A stretch of DNA of 64,000 bases from Sphagnum compactum (GCA_965153455.1 OZ234502.1:9517495-9581494), one strand, 5' to 3'. Shown: positions 1 through 13,520, counted from the stretch's first letter. Program-made: numbers and translations. The notes: a model not told the origin generated them from the letters alone.

Positions 1-1400
1 ATTTCAAAGAGTCCAAAGTGATACCAATTTTTGTAAGTCAATTGTGTAATTTCGATAAATCATTCTAGTAGTTTGAATTTTTCCTTTCCAATTTTTGCAC
101 TTTTTGAACTACATTCCTTTCAAAATCTACATTTCTATTTACAAGCACTAAATGGTAAGGGTTCAATCATGCTAGTTGGTAATTTGTAGTTGGTGCAACT
201 AGCTTTTAGGATCAGCCACCTCTTGGAGACTCTTTTGTTGCCCCTCCTCTATTGCTTCCTTTTCAATTGAAACTAATTGGAAAACCTTTGAAATGTTGTT
301 CATTGTTTGAACAAAACTATTGGAACAAAGGAGGTGATCCTCCAAAGATTTCAAGGAACCAACAACAAAGGGAACCATTCGATGAATTTCGTTCTTTGCA
401 CTAGTAGGGGTAGGAAAAAGACCAAGCCGCACCGAAAATGACATCTCATGGGGTCAAGAAATTTTGGCGACTTCTATTAAACTACGCAAGAAAATACCAC
501 TGAAAAAAAAATCTAGTCATGTGTCCAATTTTGTTATTTCATTAATCGATATTTTTTCACCTTCTAATTGTTGATGCAATTCATGAGAAAGATTAGCATG
601 AGTTTCGGTACCTTCCACTACTAGGTCAAAATCTTGAGGAGGTTGCGCTACAAAAACATTACCAAAATATCTACAAGTTGAATTGAACTTAGACTCCACA
701 TTCTACTTTTTTCGAACTTGATAGTTCTAGTGATCCAACTATAAGAATTCGTTTTCCTAGAGAGGGTATGGGATTTTGCAACTGTAACTTGTGCAAATTC
801 CATGACCACAACACAAAGAATAGGTTTGGCAACATCTCTGCTTCCAATTGCTAGGAACTTTTCAATTAACTTTTTGTCCCACTAATTTCCTACATTGTAT
901 GCATCTCATCATTCAACTCAATCGGCTCGCCCTAAGAAAGCATTTTAGGAATTTTGGCACCTACCATAATTTAAGTCTCTTGTGGGGAATGACCATTAGG
1001 CTCATCTTCTCCTTTAGATTCTTGTATAATGAATGTCAGATCTACCAAAAACCATTTTCGAAATAAGATATCCACCATTTGTGCTACCCAAAATTTGGTG
1101 TTGTTTCTACTTGTCCTTCCTTCTGTCAATGTAGAAAGATCCCTTCATTTGCTATACAAATTATTGAAAACAACTGCTACCTAGTTCACATGAATCCTTT
1201 GTTCTGCCAAGACCACCAAATTGAACAATTTCTTGGTAACATACAATACTACAAGAAAACGTGGATTTTTAAACTAGAAGAATTGACCAAAAAGTACCCA
1301 AAATGTCATTGTGTTCAACTTGACCAAAATACCACATATGATTTTGGACAAATCAATTTAAACCCGGCCATTTTGATTGGGTCTTTTTAGTGGTTTTTTT
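1..1400. other. AT-rich stretch with a decayed coding-like patch (unidentified)
   Basis: Two minus-strand segments, 699-517 (60 codons) and 444-199 (81 codons), read like ordinary protein (VAQPPQDFDLVVEGTE; MVPFVVGSLKSLEDHLL; EKEAIEEGQQKSLQEVAD) rather than random AT-rich translation. They lie in the same direction, separated by stops. This suggests an old, broken gene or transposon ORF. I do not recognise the family. The plus-strand frames at 848-1390 have no recognisable motif and are not called. No intact gene is supported. Confidence 0.3.
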
Positions 1401-1710
1401 TTTGGTTTGTTTTTTTTACTGGATTTTTTAATTGTCTTTTTTACTAATAAAAAATACATTGATAACAATTATATATGATTTAATTTTAAATAATATTTTA
1501 CTATATATCATATGTATTAAATCTATTAATTAATTAATTTAGCTACCTACATTACTTAATAACTAATGTACAAAATAAAATAATTTGCCTATCGACCTTA
1601 TTTAGCCTAGGCTAAATGGCCAACGCTAGACCTAGACCTACTTGCCTAAGCGGCTTAAGCTAGCTAGTTAAGCCATGTAAAACCAAAGTAGCCTAGGTAG
1701 CCAATGTTGT
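1400..1710. repeat. AT-rich DNA followed by a CCTAGG/TAGGCCTA-rich repeat
   Basis: After an AT-only stretch, 1590-1700 is built from degenerate CCTAGG, GACCTAGA, AAGCGGCTTAAG and AGCCTAGGTAGCC words. The same kind of repeat occurs at 2500-2650, 5041-5160, 13336-13400, 45060-45240 and 62850-62990, so it is a dispersed family of this genome. No coding potential. Confidence 0.5.
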
Positions 1711-1785
1711 ATGTGGGAGGACTTGAATTTTTCACCTCCATTTTGAAAAGTCAAGTCCTTACCATTGGACTACCATTTCAAAAGT
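1711..1785 (-). repeat. tRNA-like / SINE-like remnant
   Basis: On the minus strand this reads like a degenerate tRNA: a TGGTAGTCCAATGGTAAGG segment resembling an A box, then about 30 nt later AATTCAAGTCCTCCCAC resembling a B box and acceptor arm. The arms do not fold into a proper cloverleaf, so it is more likely a tRNA-derived SINE remnant or tRNA pseudogene than a working tRNA. It directly follows the CCTAGG-rich repeat, as does the similar copy at 13455-13520. Confidence 0.35.
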
Positions 1786-4700
1786 TGAAAACTTTTATCA
1801 TCATATTATAATAAATTTGTTTGAATTTTTTGTTTTGATGTACATTTTGTAACATTCATCAATGAATTTCAATTTTTTTTATTACTTTTCTTAGTAGGAG
1901 GTTATACCATGCACAAGGTATTTACCTGGATAACATGCCTAGTAGGCTACTACATGTTATCAACTCAATTAATAAAAATAAAATAAAAATAAATAGCAAT
2001 GATTGATTAATTACTATCAATTATAAATAAATAATATATATGATTAACAATTTATTATTTTCTATCAATTATTAAATATCAAATACTTATTAAATATGAT
2101 TTTTTAACTAATTAATCATTATTCAACATAAATGGTTAATTATTGAATTTTCCTATGAAGTATTAAACATTAAATAATAATTATTTACTATCACTTCATA
2201 ATTTTCATTTTTAATTACTAGTTAATTGATTAATATTATTTAATAATCATCAATTGCTATATAATGAATTACTATTAACTACAAAATTATTTTAAAATAA
2301 TTAATTATTAGTAATTACTTAAAAATTATATTGATTACTATTAATTATTATAAATTACTATCAAGTACTAGCCAATTTGATAATTTAATAATAATAATTA
2401 ATCAATTACAATTATTTGGTGACTTATTAAACATATAAAAAATTAATCATAAATTATTGAATATTAAATATCAAGTATTAAATATCAACTAATTAATGTA
2501 CTAAGTTTAAGTACTTGCATGTGCCTAAAGGTAGCATGTATGTAGCCTATTAAATTTTATAAATATTTATTAGGTGTAATATACCTAACCTAGGGCCTAT
2601 TAGTTATGACCTTAGGTTTGGTATGTACCCTAGGCCAAATAAACTTGTAGGTAATATGGTTGATTTGATTAAATGTCAAATCAAAATGGCTAATTTGACT
2701 AATTATAAATCATAATGGCCATTTAGTGTGTTCAATTTGACTAATTGTCATCTTGATTGACCTTAACCTTTTTGACTAAATGTTTTGTTTGTTACATGGT
2801 TAAAAATGTCATTTTAGTCAAATGTTTCAATCAAAAGTAACTCTTGTCTTTCATGCCCCATGCCTTAGTCAAAATGACAATCCCCTTTGGTCAATGTGGA
2901 CATTTAATCAAATTGAACTTCATAAAAAGTCACATTTTTTTGTAGTGATAAGTGAGTTTATTGCCCTTGAACCAAATTATCTAAATCAATGCACGCAATA
3001 TTGCAATGTACATGCCCATGAGAAGAGAGACCTTCCATCCTTCGCGATCCACTAACATGTCAAGTGGAGCAATTTTTTAGTAGATGGCAACTTCCTTCTC
3101 CTTTTCCTTTTCCTTCTATGGTTTTGCTAGTAACAAATGATACCAAATTGAGGAAAGTAGAGCATATTGACAATTGTTTTTCAGTGACAAACACCGAAAC
3201 ACCCTACACTATCAATTTGATGATGTCAAGATTGAACTAAGTAATCACCTGTAGAAATTTTGTCATCAAGGGCTAAATGAGACTCAATTGGATGTTTAGA
3301 AAACTGAAAACACCCACCTACTTAGCCCTCTACACATCTCTACCAATGATCCACCTCTAAAACTTATCCATTTTGACAAAAATAATCTTGCATTTACTAG
3401 AAAGAGTGATAACCATCTTCTCCCTCTCCCTTTCCTCTTGTTTTACTTTTGATGTGGCCTAACTGCCTTCTAGTTATGTATCTAAACTTTTTATTATCTT
3501 CATTCTTTCAACCATGTCTCTTTCCTAATGTTACCTCTCATCTCCAAACACAAATTGGTGAATATTTTGACAAAATAACAAGAGGACGAGAACAAGAAAA
3601 AAATGAATGACTAGTGCCCCCTTTTGTAGAGAAATTCAGGTTTTTAGGAGGCACGAACTAAAATGTGATACTAGTTGATGAACTTGTTTCATAGAGATGG
3701 ATGAACATTCGCTTTTTGTTTTCCGACATCGATTCAAAAAAGTCTTGAATGAAATAACAACCTCATTTAACAATTGCACCCCTATGTTTCATGGTAGAAC
3801 TTGTGTTATGTGATTCTACAGCAAAACTGCACATGTCGATTCCATGCCAAAATTCCCACTAAATGATTTTGAGGCGGAATTTGCATTATTAGATTTTGAA
3901 TCGAAATTTCCAAGTTGTAATTCCTTACCAAAATCATTCAGCCCTTTATTGGTATTCATAATTTAGAACAAATAACTTCAAAATAAATTATTATTTTGAA
4001 TAATAATAATCTTAATATAATTAAGGAACTTGATGTAATTATTGTGTATAAAAGAATTTAAGTACAGAAACTTTTATTTTATTTTATAATTACCTATTTG
4101 GAAGAAATAATTTTTGTAATTAATGTCTAATTATTAAATTAATCTGTAATTAATTTTATTTTTATAGTAATCATAGTAGTTTCATAATTCATAATTGAGC
4201 TTAATTATTCATGATTTTAAACTTATAATGTTTATTTTAAAATTTGAGTTAAAATTTTTATGGTTATAGTTAGTTAGGAAACTAGGTTATTATCATATGT
4301 TCCAGAAATTAATATTAATTATTACATATATAATTTAATTTTTACTAGTATTAAATATTTAGTATAGTTATTCAAAAATAGTTATACAAGCAAAATAATA
4401 ATGTGGATATTAATAAAATAGCTAACCTCGGCTAAAATAATAACTAAATAAAGGTTATTGTTATTCTTAGATTTTTATTATTTTATTTAATGTTCACTAT
4501 ACCAAATGAAAAAATAATTATATTAATTATAACAAAATAAGTTATCTTTGTTAGTTATTACATACATTAATAATTATATTTTTAGATAAAATTATTAAGT
4601 ATTCATTTTTATTCATTATAATAAATCAATAACTAATTAATATAAGTTTTTATTTTGTTTACAAATTGAATAATCTTTTTTTAATTATGTGATAGTATTT

Positions 4701-4960
4701 TAATTAATTATTTAATTATTTAATTAGGTAGGTTATTAGTTAGATTGTAGTTAGCCACTTATCTTTTCAATTACATAATTTACAAAACTAAAAATATTGT
4801 TAAAAGATATGGAATAAATCTTTTAATGGTAAGTAATTTACATTAAACTCTCTTGTCACAACATAGTTTACATTTAAATGCCAACTCCAAAATTGATCAC
4901 ATAAATTTTGTCTTCATTTTTCATCTTGAAAAGTATATAAGGAACGTCTTTTGTTTTACA
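1786..4960. other. AT-rich intergenic DNA, no gene seen
   Basis: 1960-2480 and 3960-4760 are almost pure A/T low-complexity sequence. 2500-2650 holds a further CCTAGG-type repeat. A 77-codon frame at 2822-3055 (+) has no recognisable motif and is not called. Nothing else is supported. Confidence 0.6.
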
Positions 4961-5170
4961 TTTTCAAATTAAAAAACACGTCTGGCCATATGGGATGAGT
5001 AAATAAAAATTGTTTAACCCAAATGTAAATATATATATATATATAAACTTACCCTTTAGCTACCCTACTTCCCTAACTAACCTACCAACCTAAGTATTTA
5101 CCTATTTACTTACTTTCAGTAGATATCTAACTTAGGTAGGTGTTTAATTTAACTAAATAATTAAGTAGGT
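4961..5170. repeat. CCTACC/GGTAGG-type repeat with a short AT microsatellite
   Basis: A short (AT)n run at about 5028-5045 is followed by repeated CTACC, CCTAACTAACC and CTTACC words. These then turn into the complementary ACTTAGGTAGG form, so the block is a degenerate fold-back. It belongs with the dispersed CCTAGG/GGTAGG family elsewhere in the window. Confidence 0.45.
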
Positions 5171-5173
5171 ACT

Positions 5174-5260
5174 ACTAGTAGAAAAATTTCATTTTGCAAC
5201 TTGTTTTAGGCGATTAAAAGTGTTGTTTGTAATTATTTTGGGATAGGTTTTTCTACTAAT
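5174..5260. mobile_element. small MITE-like element with TAGTAGAAAAA terminal inverted repeats
   Basis: TAGTAGAAAAA at 5176-5186 is matched by its exact reverse complement TTTTTCTACTA at 5248-5258. This gives a unit of about 85 bp. The ends resemble the CACTA-superfamily terminus (CACTAGTAGAAAA-like), but no clear target duplication can be assigned. The interior includes GCAACTTGTTTTAGGC, a phrase resembling sequence near 45.6 and 62.5 kb. Confidence 0.35.
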
Positions 5261-6400
5261 GGGTAGATCTTTCCTATCTACCTACTTAGTTCAACATACT
5301 TACATACCTACCTACGTAAATTGATTTTGGAAAAAATTAATTAATATGCCACATGTCACATTTTGATTGTGCCATGCTTCACAATCTAAAACTATCCAAA
5401 CATATAAATTGGACACTTTAAATTATGTGATAATTATATTTTAAAAATTTAAATTAAAAAAAAGATGGGACAAATGGCAACATATCATTTGCTCTCATTG
5501 TCCACCAAAATAGTTGCATCTTAGTTGTAAACGATAATATGTATATTGCTAGTCAAAGGATGGAAGTGTATTTTGTTGATTTTTCTTTCATCCAAAGTTC
5601 ATTGTTTTATGCAACTTGTTCAAGGCAACTAATGAGATTTTAATCATAAATGTCGATTGTGATTAAAAACTAGTTGTAAGGACAAGTCATAAATTGCCAC
5701 TTTTCTTCTAATGAAAACCATTCTTTTAAAACTTGTAATAAAGAAAAAAATGGTTTCAAGTCTTGATTAGCTCCTAATAATTTTGACAAAAATGATTGTT
5801 CATGGTTATAAAAATGTGGCATTTGCTTCATATATTTTGGTCGAATGATCCCAATTTTACAATTGCCCCATTGTTGTGATTACTTTGAGTTTTAAAAAAG
5901 GAGCCTATTAATGAATCAAGGAGTTTATTTGAGTGACCACAAAATGCATTCTTTTCAGGATTGATGCAAGGAAGTTTTTGATGTTTACTTAAACTAAAGG
6001 TTCAAAAGTAATTCATTGGTGTTAATTCATTGCATAGAAACCTATTTATTTTAATGGACAATTGCATGAAAAATAATAAGAATCATCACTTGCTTGCATT
6101 CTTATCTTCTTAATTGCAAGATAAATGTTTGAAGAAGTGCAACTAGGGTTTTTAGTTGTTGGAGACAACCGTGAAGGCATAAATGGAAATTTTGGATATC
6201 CTTTTGAAATTGAAGGAGAAGGATGTTTTAATTGACTTGATGAAAACATTCATGATTTTAGAAGGTCATCCTTTTGTTCCTCAATTTATCTAAATAAATA
6301 AATTCAAATTTCAAGACTTTGGTCAAAAGATGTTTAAAAGATGGGCTAGAAATCTTGGTTAGGCATACGAACATGCAATTGTTTTGTTTTTTATGGATTT
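5261..6400. other. AT-rich intergenic DNA, no gene seen
   Basis: GGTAGATC/CCTACCTA words continue to about 5330. The rest is unstructured AT-rich sequence. A 67-codon minus frame at 6046-6249 has no recognisable domain. I see no gene, RNA or clear transposon end. Confidence 0.5.
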
Positions 6401-6419
6401 GATTAGGTGACATGTTATG

Positions 6420-7700
6420 CAATAGAAAACATCCTACGAATGCACTATGGAATCCTAAGGATTAACCTTTAATTCAATTGTGACAAGTAGACGACTTAGG
6501 TCATCTGAAGTTGCTTATTGCACTTCCAAATCCTATTCCTTTCCACCCTATATGGGGGAATGAATCATCCAAGTCATTTGAAAAAGGAAAGATTCATTAA
6601 TAGTTGGTTTTCTTAATGCATGGAATTTTGGAAGTTCAGGATGTGCAAGGGTGAACCCTATGTCAGAAAGCTTGGTCCATATGTGGATTATTTGGAAAAC
6701 AAACTTGAATTGTTGTCAAAACTTTTGCCTACTCAAAGTTCAACACTTTTGGAAGGTTTCTAGCCTTCAAACAATTGAAGATCTAAACACATTTGAAGTG
6801 CCATTCTTGCCATAATCTATTGATGTTATCAAGTATCATTAAAGATAGTTGCTTACACTTTCTTTCAAAACTTGAATTTTAGGCCTGAGAGATTTCATTT
6901 TTGTGAAGCTTACAAATCAAGAATTATATATTGTGAGGTTGTGAAGGATCTTAATTTTAGATGGGTTCATATTCAATGGGGGGTGCCGCTAAAAAAACGA
7001 GTAGGAAATGATAGAAAAATGTATTGGGATTAGTAGGTGAACAAATGCAAATGCAATTTGGTAAATCCAAAACAATGGGTTAGCAACTCATCCATGGTAT
7101 TCTCATTTTCTACTATAAATAATGTCACAATCAATAACATTACAATGATTAGTGCTATTCATGCAACCAAGGCCAAACAAAACCTTGATGCAACTAATGA
7201 AACTATTAGTATGTAATTACTATTTTGAGTTTTATTCATTTATTTTTAAAATGCAATTTGATCCAAATAAAAGTATTGTTGTTATTGATATTTGTTTATG
7301 CTTATTTTTATTATGTTGATTATGTCATATTAATATGGACATATGAAATATGGTACAATAGTAAAACTTGCATAATGCAATTTTCATAATTTTAGTTTAC
7401 CTAGTATATATAATGATTTTGTGCCCACCAGCTTTTTTAGTCCTTTTATTGTACTAAGTTTAAATTGTGTTATCTTTTAATGTTTTGATGAATTGAAGTT
7501 TTTATAAATTGTACTTAGTGGCCACCAAGTATTGGAGAATCCATTGCATTACATGACATGTTCAAAAACAAAATTGACTAAAAAAAAATTAAATTCTATC
7601 ATTAGGTGTATACTTGGTGTTTTATTATAAAGGAATATCTATGTTAGACCAAAATTTTATATTGATGAAATTTTTGTACAAAAAATTCATTCCATTTTTT
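6420..7700 (+). mobile_element. decayed copy A of an unidentified coding repeat
   Basis: This segment aligns by eye with 40440-41700. Both contain TATGTGGATTA, then a CAAAGTTCAACACTTTTGGAA-like phrase, then a coding-like stretch. In this copy the plus-strand frame at about 6963-7125 reads WVHIQWGVP, then KCKCNLVNPKQWV and FSFSTI, broken by two stops. Copy B reads VRVQWWVLVKKG, KWKCNLADP and FSFPSQ at matching places. Some 400 bp further on, both copies have a G/T-GGTGGCCAC motif (here near 7518). The parent protein is not recognised; it is probably a transposon product or a gene carried by one. This copy is clearly non-functional. Confidence 0.5.
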
Positions 7701-9200
7701 ATTATATTGTGTTTGGCATAAACATATGCACTTCAAACAAATAACAATCCTTAAAATATTTTAATAATGAAAGACACATTTTGACCTTGTGTTTGGATGA
7801 AAAATGTCTATTGATTATAGTACCGGGATGCAATTGCCATTTCAACTTGATGCCACATTGTGTCTTTTACTATTAATGTTTTTTGCAACTTGTTTAAAAA
7901 ATTATTGAGATTTGTAGTTACATGTGGCATTTATAACAAGAAACCAATGGTAATTATGCAAATTCCTTGTAGTGGTTAGCAACTTTGATGATAATTAAGG
8001 ATAGGACAAGATGAAAACATGGGCAATGGGTTGATGACAACATAATAGGGGTGACACATATGAAGGACAATGAGAATCGCAAACACAGTCACGAGAGACA
8101 ACACGGTTGACAAGAGAATTTTAGAATAATAGTAAAAGCACCAACTATGAGTCATTTGAAAACTCATTTGGGTTGAAGAAATGGGCATAAAACACATTTG
8201 TGTGCATGTGCATGTATATTAAAATATACAATGTGTCAAAGAAAGCTAAAGTAGATGCAAAAAGTAGGTGTTGTAGTGCATACATTGGATCCTTAATTAA
8301 AAAATTTGATTGGGTATAATTATGGTTAAAAGAGTATTTTATGGTAATATATTTGATGTTAGCTTTCGTGATCTTCTAAAAAGTAAACATGAATACTTGA
8401 AATTGCTTTGTAATTGGTTTTGAAATTGTGTTAGAAGGATTATGTGTTGTATTTATGCATAACTAATGTAATATTTCATCATCTCAACAGTTTGAAAAAC
8501 AATTCACCATGAAAAAATAATACTATGTGAATATGCAGATATGGACATCATAATGCATAATATGCATGAAATAAGAAAATTAGGTTCTGAATGTTGAACA
8601 TTGATGGCAGGCATTTCACAAAAATCTATCCCACCAAAGAATATTTTGTTGGCTCTTTCTAATGAGAACCTTTTAGTTTATTGAGATTATTTACATGCAA
8701 CTACCTCCTAGTTTGGACTGATGTTGTTTGGTTCAAGGTTTTGGCCGATTCTAATTTTGGTTCTTGGGCCAATTGCTAGGTATATAGACCATTGGGGCTA
8801 AATTTTGAAAGGAAGAAATTCCCCAAGATTGGAACTAGGCTCAAAATTATGATTGGAATCAAATTCTAGTTTTAATCAAAACCAGCCCCAAAACCCACTT
8901 TATACAAGTTCAAGTTCATTTCCTACAAAATTTTGAAATTTGAATGTTTAAAACATATTTATTTAATAGTTTTGCATTTGGGTTAAACATGTTGCTAGTT
9001 TGAGAAAAAAAAATGGGTACACATTTTTTTAAATAATAAATTTTGGAGGGTGGCATAGAGGGGATGGCATTAGGAATGTAGGTGTTACTTTTGGAACATG
9101 TCTCAACTATGCTGTTTTGATATCACCTATATAAAACCTATTGATATCAATCACCTATATAAAACATAGTTGATATAGGTGATCACTTTTTATAGCTTCT
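7701..9200. other. AT-rich intergenic DNA with a short internal repeat
   Basis: No gene is supported; a 73-codon minus frame at 7976-8197 has no motif. At 9119-9185 the words GATATCACCTATATAAAAC and CACCTATATAAAAC occur in tandem and are followed by the inverse TTGATATAGGTGATCAC. Near 8740-8890 there are degenerate GGTTCTTGGGCC/AACCAGCCCC words. Confidence 0.45.
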
Positions 9201-9249
9201 CCAATAATTAGAAAATGATTCAGTTTTTGAGCATTGGTAAGTAGAACGG

Positions 9250-9530
9250 TACAAATGTAAGAGCTTTTTTCTGAAAAAACCAGAACCTAGTTTTTGCCAT
9301 GTGAAGAACTAATTCTGGAACTGAGCTGTAGGTGCTTTTGAAAAGTAAGAACGAGAAAACACTGCTTTGGACAGAGCCAGATGTTTTGCAGGGGCCACCG
9401 ATGATAAAATGGCAACATGATGTTTTGACCCAAACCATATGGTGAATCCTGTACCCAATGTCTCGCAGTGGGATATCAAACCCTTGGATCTTCTCGTTAT
9501 CACAAAGCACTTGGAGAAATTTCATAGTGT
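9250..9530 (-). pseudogene. possible cytochrome P450-like fragment
   Basis: Around 9503-9309 the minus strand encodes GFTIWFGSKHHVAILSS, then AKHLALSKAVFSRS, before a stop. The pattern 'G-F-x-x-W-F-G', 'SS..AKHL' and 'SRS' resembles the N-terminal beta-sheet region of plant cytochrome P450s, but no haem-binding FxxGxRxCxG or ExxR motif follows. The frame has no good start, and a longer overlapping frame (9525-9220) is an alternative reading. The patch is less AT-rich than its surroundings, which fits a relic exon or a transduplicated gene piece. The assignment is weak. Confidence 0.25.
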
Positions 9531-10800
9531 ATGTGAACAGTGGAGATCTGTGAATATCCCTCTTATTTCTTAGTAGGGGTATTATGCATATTCCTCAAGT
9601 ACGGGTTGTGGGATGTCCTTTACAGATTTTCGCCCATTTTAAAATGCAGGCGAAGCCCCCAAGGGTTGGATCTTTTCACTATATAACATCTCTTACGTAA
9701 ATCCAGATCATTGGGCCGATTTAAAATCGGACAGTGCATGCATTTAATGTGCCGATTGTTCTTTATTGCTGCCAGTTCTGAATGGTTAGTACCTAGACTT
9801 TGGGAAGTAAGTAAATGCCACTTCCTATTTCAGGATTGCGTCTTCCCTATTGATGTTATGGATTGTATATTAAATCGGGAAACGACAGTGGCCCACACAA
9901 TTAATAGGATCAGAGCCCCATGTGAGTTTCTTTAGGCTACTACACTTTTAGGCATTTGTGCAACTACTTGATATTTTGAGTCATGACTTGTAATTCAAGG
10001 ATAAACCAGCACCTACACGGGTATCTTCACGTTCTAGGACCAGAGTAGGTATTTGGTTCATAGTCAAGGCCCAAGGGCCACTCTACGCAAGAACATTAAT
10101 AATTGTAATATCCATTTCTTCGCCATATAACAACTATTTTTTCAGCTTGACAGTTGGTAGCAGTGTTTATTTTAGAAATTTTTGTTTGTAGCCAAACTGG
10201 CGATCATCTATATTCACAGTACACAGTAACTTACTACCTTCTCACCAAAGTCCTGAGTCCTGTTCCATGAGACCTGTGAACAACTCGATGGCCCATGTTA
10301 CAGTTCCAGCTAATATTTTACAGCTATTCTGGATCCTGTTTGTGGCATATAAAGCTTGGGAAATGTGTAGGGTTAACTGATTGGGAAATTCATTACAGCA
10401 ACACCGAAACGGATACACTAAATCAAGGATCTTAAATTTAAAATTATGCCTTGGGACTAAATAAGTTTTGTGGTGGGTAACAGTATCTTTATGTCAGGAT
10501 GATATAAAGTCTACGTTGAAAAGAGGTTGGCGACATTGGGTTGTTGTACCCGATCAGAAGAATGCACGCTACTAGTTTATGGTTATTGGCATTGACCATT
10601 AACCCCGTGTTTCCGCCTCCTTTTTCGGGGAATCGAGAATGGATTCAGTGGTTTTTATTTTATTTTCCAATTTTCTAATGTGGCATGTCAGAGTTGCATT
10701 CATCCTTAAGTCAAGTTCAGCGAAATCTGGCTAAAAACAAAATATGAAAGTGAGACATTTAAGCATCCATCTAGACTTTTGGCTCCCTATTGGAACCTCA
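9531..10800. other. moderately GC intergenic DNA, nothing assignable
   Basis: Base composition is more balanced than in the flanks. A 74-codon plus frame at 9711-9935 has no domain. No splice-consistent exon series, tRNA or transposon terminus could be recognised. Confidence 0.4.
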
Positions 10801-13335
10801 TGTAGAATCTTTCGATGTTTTATTTAAAATATTTTGACAGTTCATTAGCAGAAATCTCAAAAAACATTATTTAAAAAACATTATACAAATTCGCCACATG
10901 GCAAAAATAAACACCAAGTGAATGGATCTAAAGGCTGAGGTGCATTTCATTGTTTTAGTACCTTTATTTCCAAGGAACAGATTCAAAATATTGTAAACAT
11001 TTTTTCTAAAAAACTCATCACCTCAAATGCTCAATAGGCATTTTTAATAGCCACTGAATGTTCAATTGAATGATCAAGTGAGCAATTGCACTAATGGTTG
11101 TTATATGTATATATTCCATATATTAAGAAAGGTGTTTGTTTTGTTTTGTTTGTGACCATGCCGGCCTCACTGCACTCTTGGTGCTGTTGGAGAGCCCTGG
11201 ATCGAATGGTGTGCAGAGTTGCAATTTCAGACCAACAAAGCAAAAATTGTTGAATTTATAATTATTTAATTATTTAATTAATTTAAAGTAACTAAAATGT
11301 TTTTTTCAACAAATCAATGCCTCTTCATCATATGGACTCCATGTTTGCCATTCCCCATCCCAAACCTTAATCCCTAGGACCAATGTCACCAGTTCACACT
11401 TGGGCTAATAAAACCTTTTCACCATTATTTTCTTCTGGAAAGTTATCATGGCTCCTAGAGCCATGAAAAGGTTTTCTAGCATCTTTATCCCTTAGAGCCT
11501 TAAGATGATCACTCTTGGGCTGATGGCACAAGGATCCACTAGTTTAATGTGAAAACAACATTTAACATTGATAATTTAACAACATTCAATGCAAAATGCA
11601 CTTATCTAAATTTCATAGCAAATGTTAACCATATCCTATTGAGACTAGAAAACATAAATCAATCATGAGATTTTTTTAAACATCAAATGTTAGACAAATC
11701 TTAAGCCTTCAATTCACATTTCCTTTCGAAATAATTCAAAAAACATACTGAAAACCATGGTGATCAATAAATTGGTGAAGCCCCTATTATACTATGCATA
11801 TGTTACTCATTAATGGCAATTTGAATTATTTAGTGTGACAAAAAAAAAATTGCCTTTAGGAAGTATGTTGGCATTTGTGGTCAAGGTCATTAATTTGGTT
11901 AACAACATTAAACAATTTGAATTTTGTGAAGTTGTCGATGATTAAAATGCATTATGTCAAATTGCAACAAAATATGTTAAAAACTTCAAACATGACAAGA
12001 TAGAGATAGTTGTCACTAGTGAACCACACACATGAAAATATTGATGTTTCAATGGTTTTACAAATGTAAAATGCAACTTGTCAAATTCATAAGGATTTAG
12101 GGTGATTTTGCATAATAGGTAATGCAAGTTACTTTAAGTAAGATAAAAAACACATAGATAGGGAGAAGGATGAAGGTGTGATAGTTTCAATATTGTTATC
12201 TATGATTCATGACAATCTCGAAAAAAAAAAGTTGAACTCTAAGGTAGGTACAATGCACATGAAGTTGATGTTTGATTGGGTTTTGATGCTTTTCAAGGTT
12301 CTTGTTTTCTATACACTATATTAAAAGGCATTATAAGCTTTGCCTAACCTTCCCTTGGTTCAAGGTCTCAAAATTTGCACATGATTATTAGCAGCGTTTT
12401 TTTGTGTGGCAAATTTTCGCCATTTGGCAACAAAAAGAAAGGCCTAGCAAATCCAATAAAGGGAATTTTTGGATTGAAAAAAAAGATCGCCATTTTTTTG
12501 AAAAAGAAAAAGAAGATAGAATTAGTCAGATTGTTGAGATAGTGTGTTCCTATAGGTCGTCAGAACTAGGTAGGATTCCAAAAAAAATTTACTTGTCCAC
12601 TAGGATAATCACCATTTATTGTTAATTAATGTTGAGGATCCTAGCTAATGCACCTACTTAAGGAATTTGACCCAAAAAAACCCTAATTGTTAATGATTAT
12701 TTTGCTTAGATTTATTCATAAACATTCAATTTTGTTATAACAAATAACATCTAGCATGGTGTATAAGTAGAAGGAAAAAAATTATATAATCTTACATTAT
12801 TCCAATGTCACATGTGATTATTTTACAACTTGTTTCACATTAGAATATAACATTTGTAGACATGTAATTTCAACTCAAGTGAAAACATTTAATAAATATG
12901 AAATATCTCACAAAATTTTGCAATGGTTTCACATCATTAGATGGAAAAGTTCTGACATTTTCAAAAGATTAATCCAAAAGGAAAATGAACTTTTAAAAAA
13001 TTGTTATACATTTGTAATGATTAATTCATTACATCAAAATGCGTTCTAGTTCACTTTGGGTTTCACTAGATTTTGAATAAATTTGAATATTTTTACCATG
13101 ATGAAACTGGTTAACCCTTTAATGAACATGGACTAATTGTTACGGACAATGAATTGGTACACTAGTACCTAGTGAAACAAGGTTACCTTCAACTGAAATA
13201 TAAATTAACCAAGTCATTCACTTGTTAATTAATTAATTGAGTAGCATGAAAGTCAATTAAATTTAAATTATTTAATATATAATATTATCGATAATTTCAT
13301 GATTTTTTTAAACCTACGAATTGTTGACACGTGTC
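10801..13335. other. AT-rich intergenic DNA, no gene seen
   Basis: A short GC-richer phrase at about 11155-11215 (GCCGGCCTCACTGCACTC ... GAGCCCTGGATCGAATGG) stands out and could be a SINE or LTR scrap, but it has no proper A and B boxes. A 73-codon plus frame at 12404-12625 is lysine-rich with no motif. Confidence 0.45.
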
Positions 13336-13520
13336 ATTACCTAGGATAGGTTAAAAACCTAACCTAGGTATGTAAAACACATAATTAACCTACGTACCTA
13401 TTCTAAGGAATTTAGATAGGAGATCAACTTTCCATTGTTGACCACGCACACATCATTTGTGAAGTTTGATCCCTTGACCTTTCAAATGGAAGCAAACAAT
13501 TCTAACATTAAGCCACCCCA
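13336..13520 (-). repeat. CCTAGG-type repeat plus tRNA-like remnant
   Basis: 13336-13400 consists of CCTAGGATAGG, AACCTAACCTAGG and CCTACGTACC words. Immediately after it, the minus strand of 13455-13520 reads like a degraded tRNA: GTGGCTTAATGTTAGAAT, then AAAGGTCAAGGGATCAAAC as a B-box-like arm. The same order (CCTAGG repeat, then minus-strand tRNA-like piece) occurs at 1590-1785, suggesting a shared composite repeat. Confidence 0.35.

Noticed and set aside
11155-11230. GC-rich phrase resembling a SINE head
   Set aside because: GGATCGAATGG only loosely resembles a B box, and there is no A box, tail or second copy in the window.
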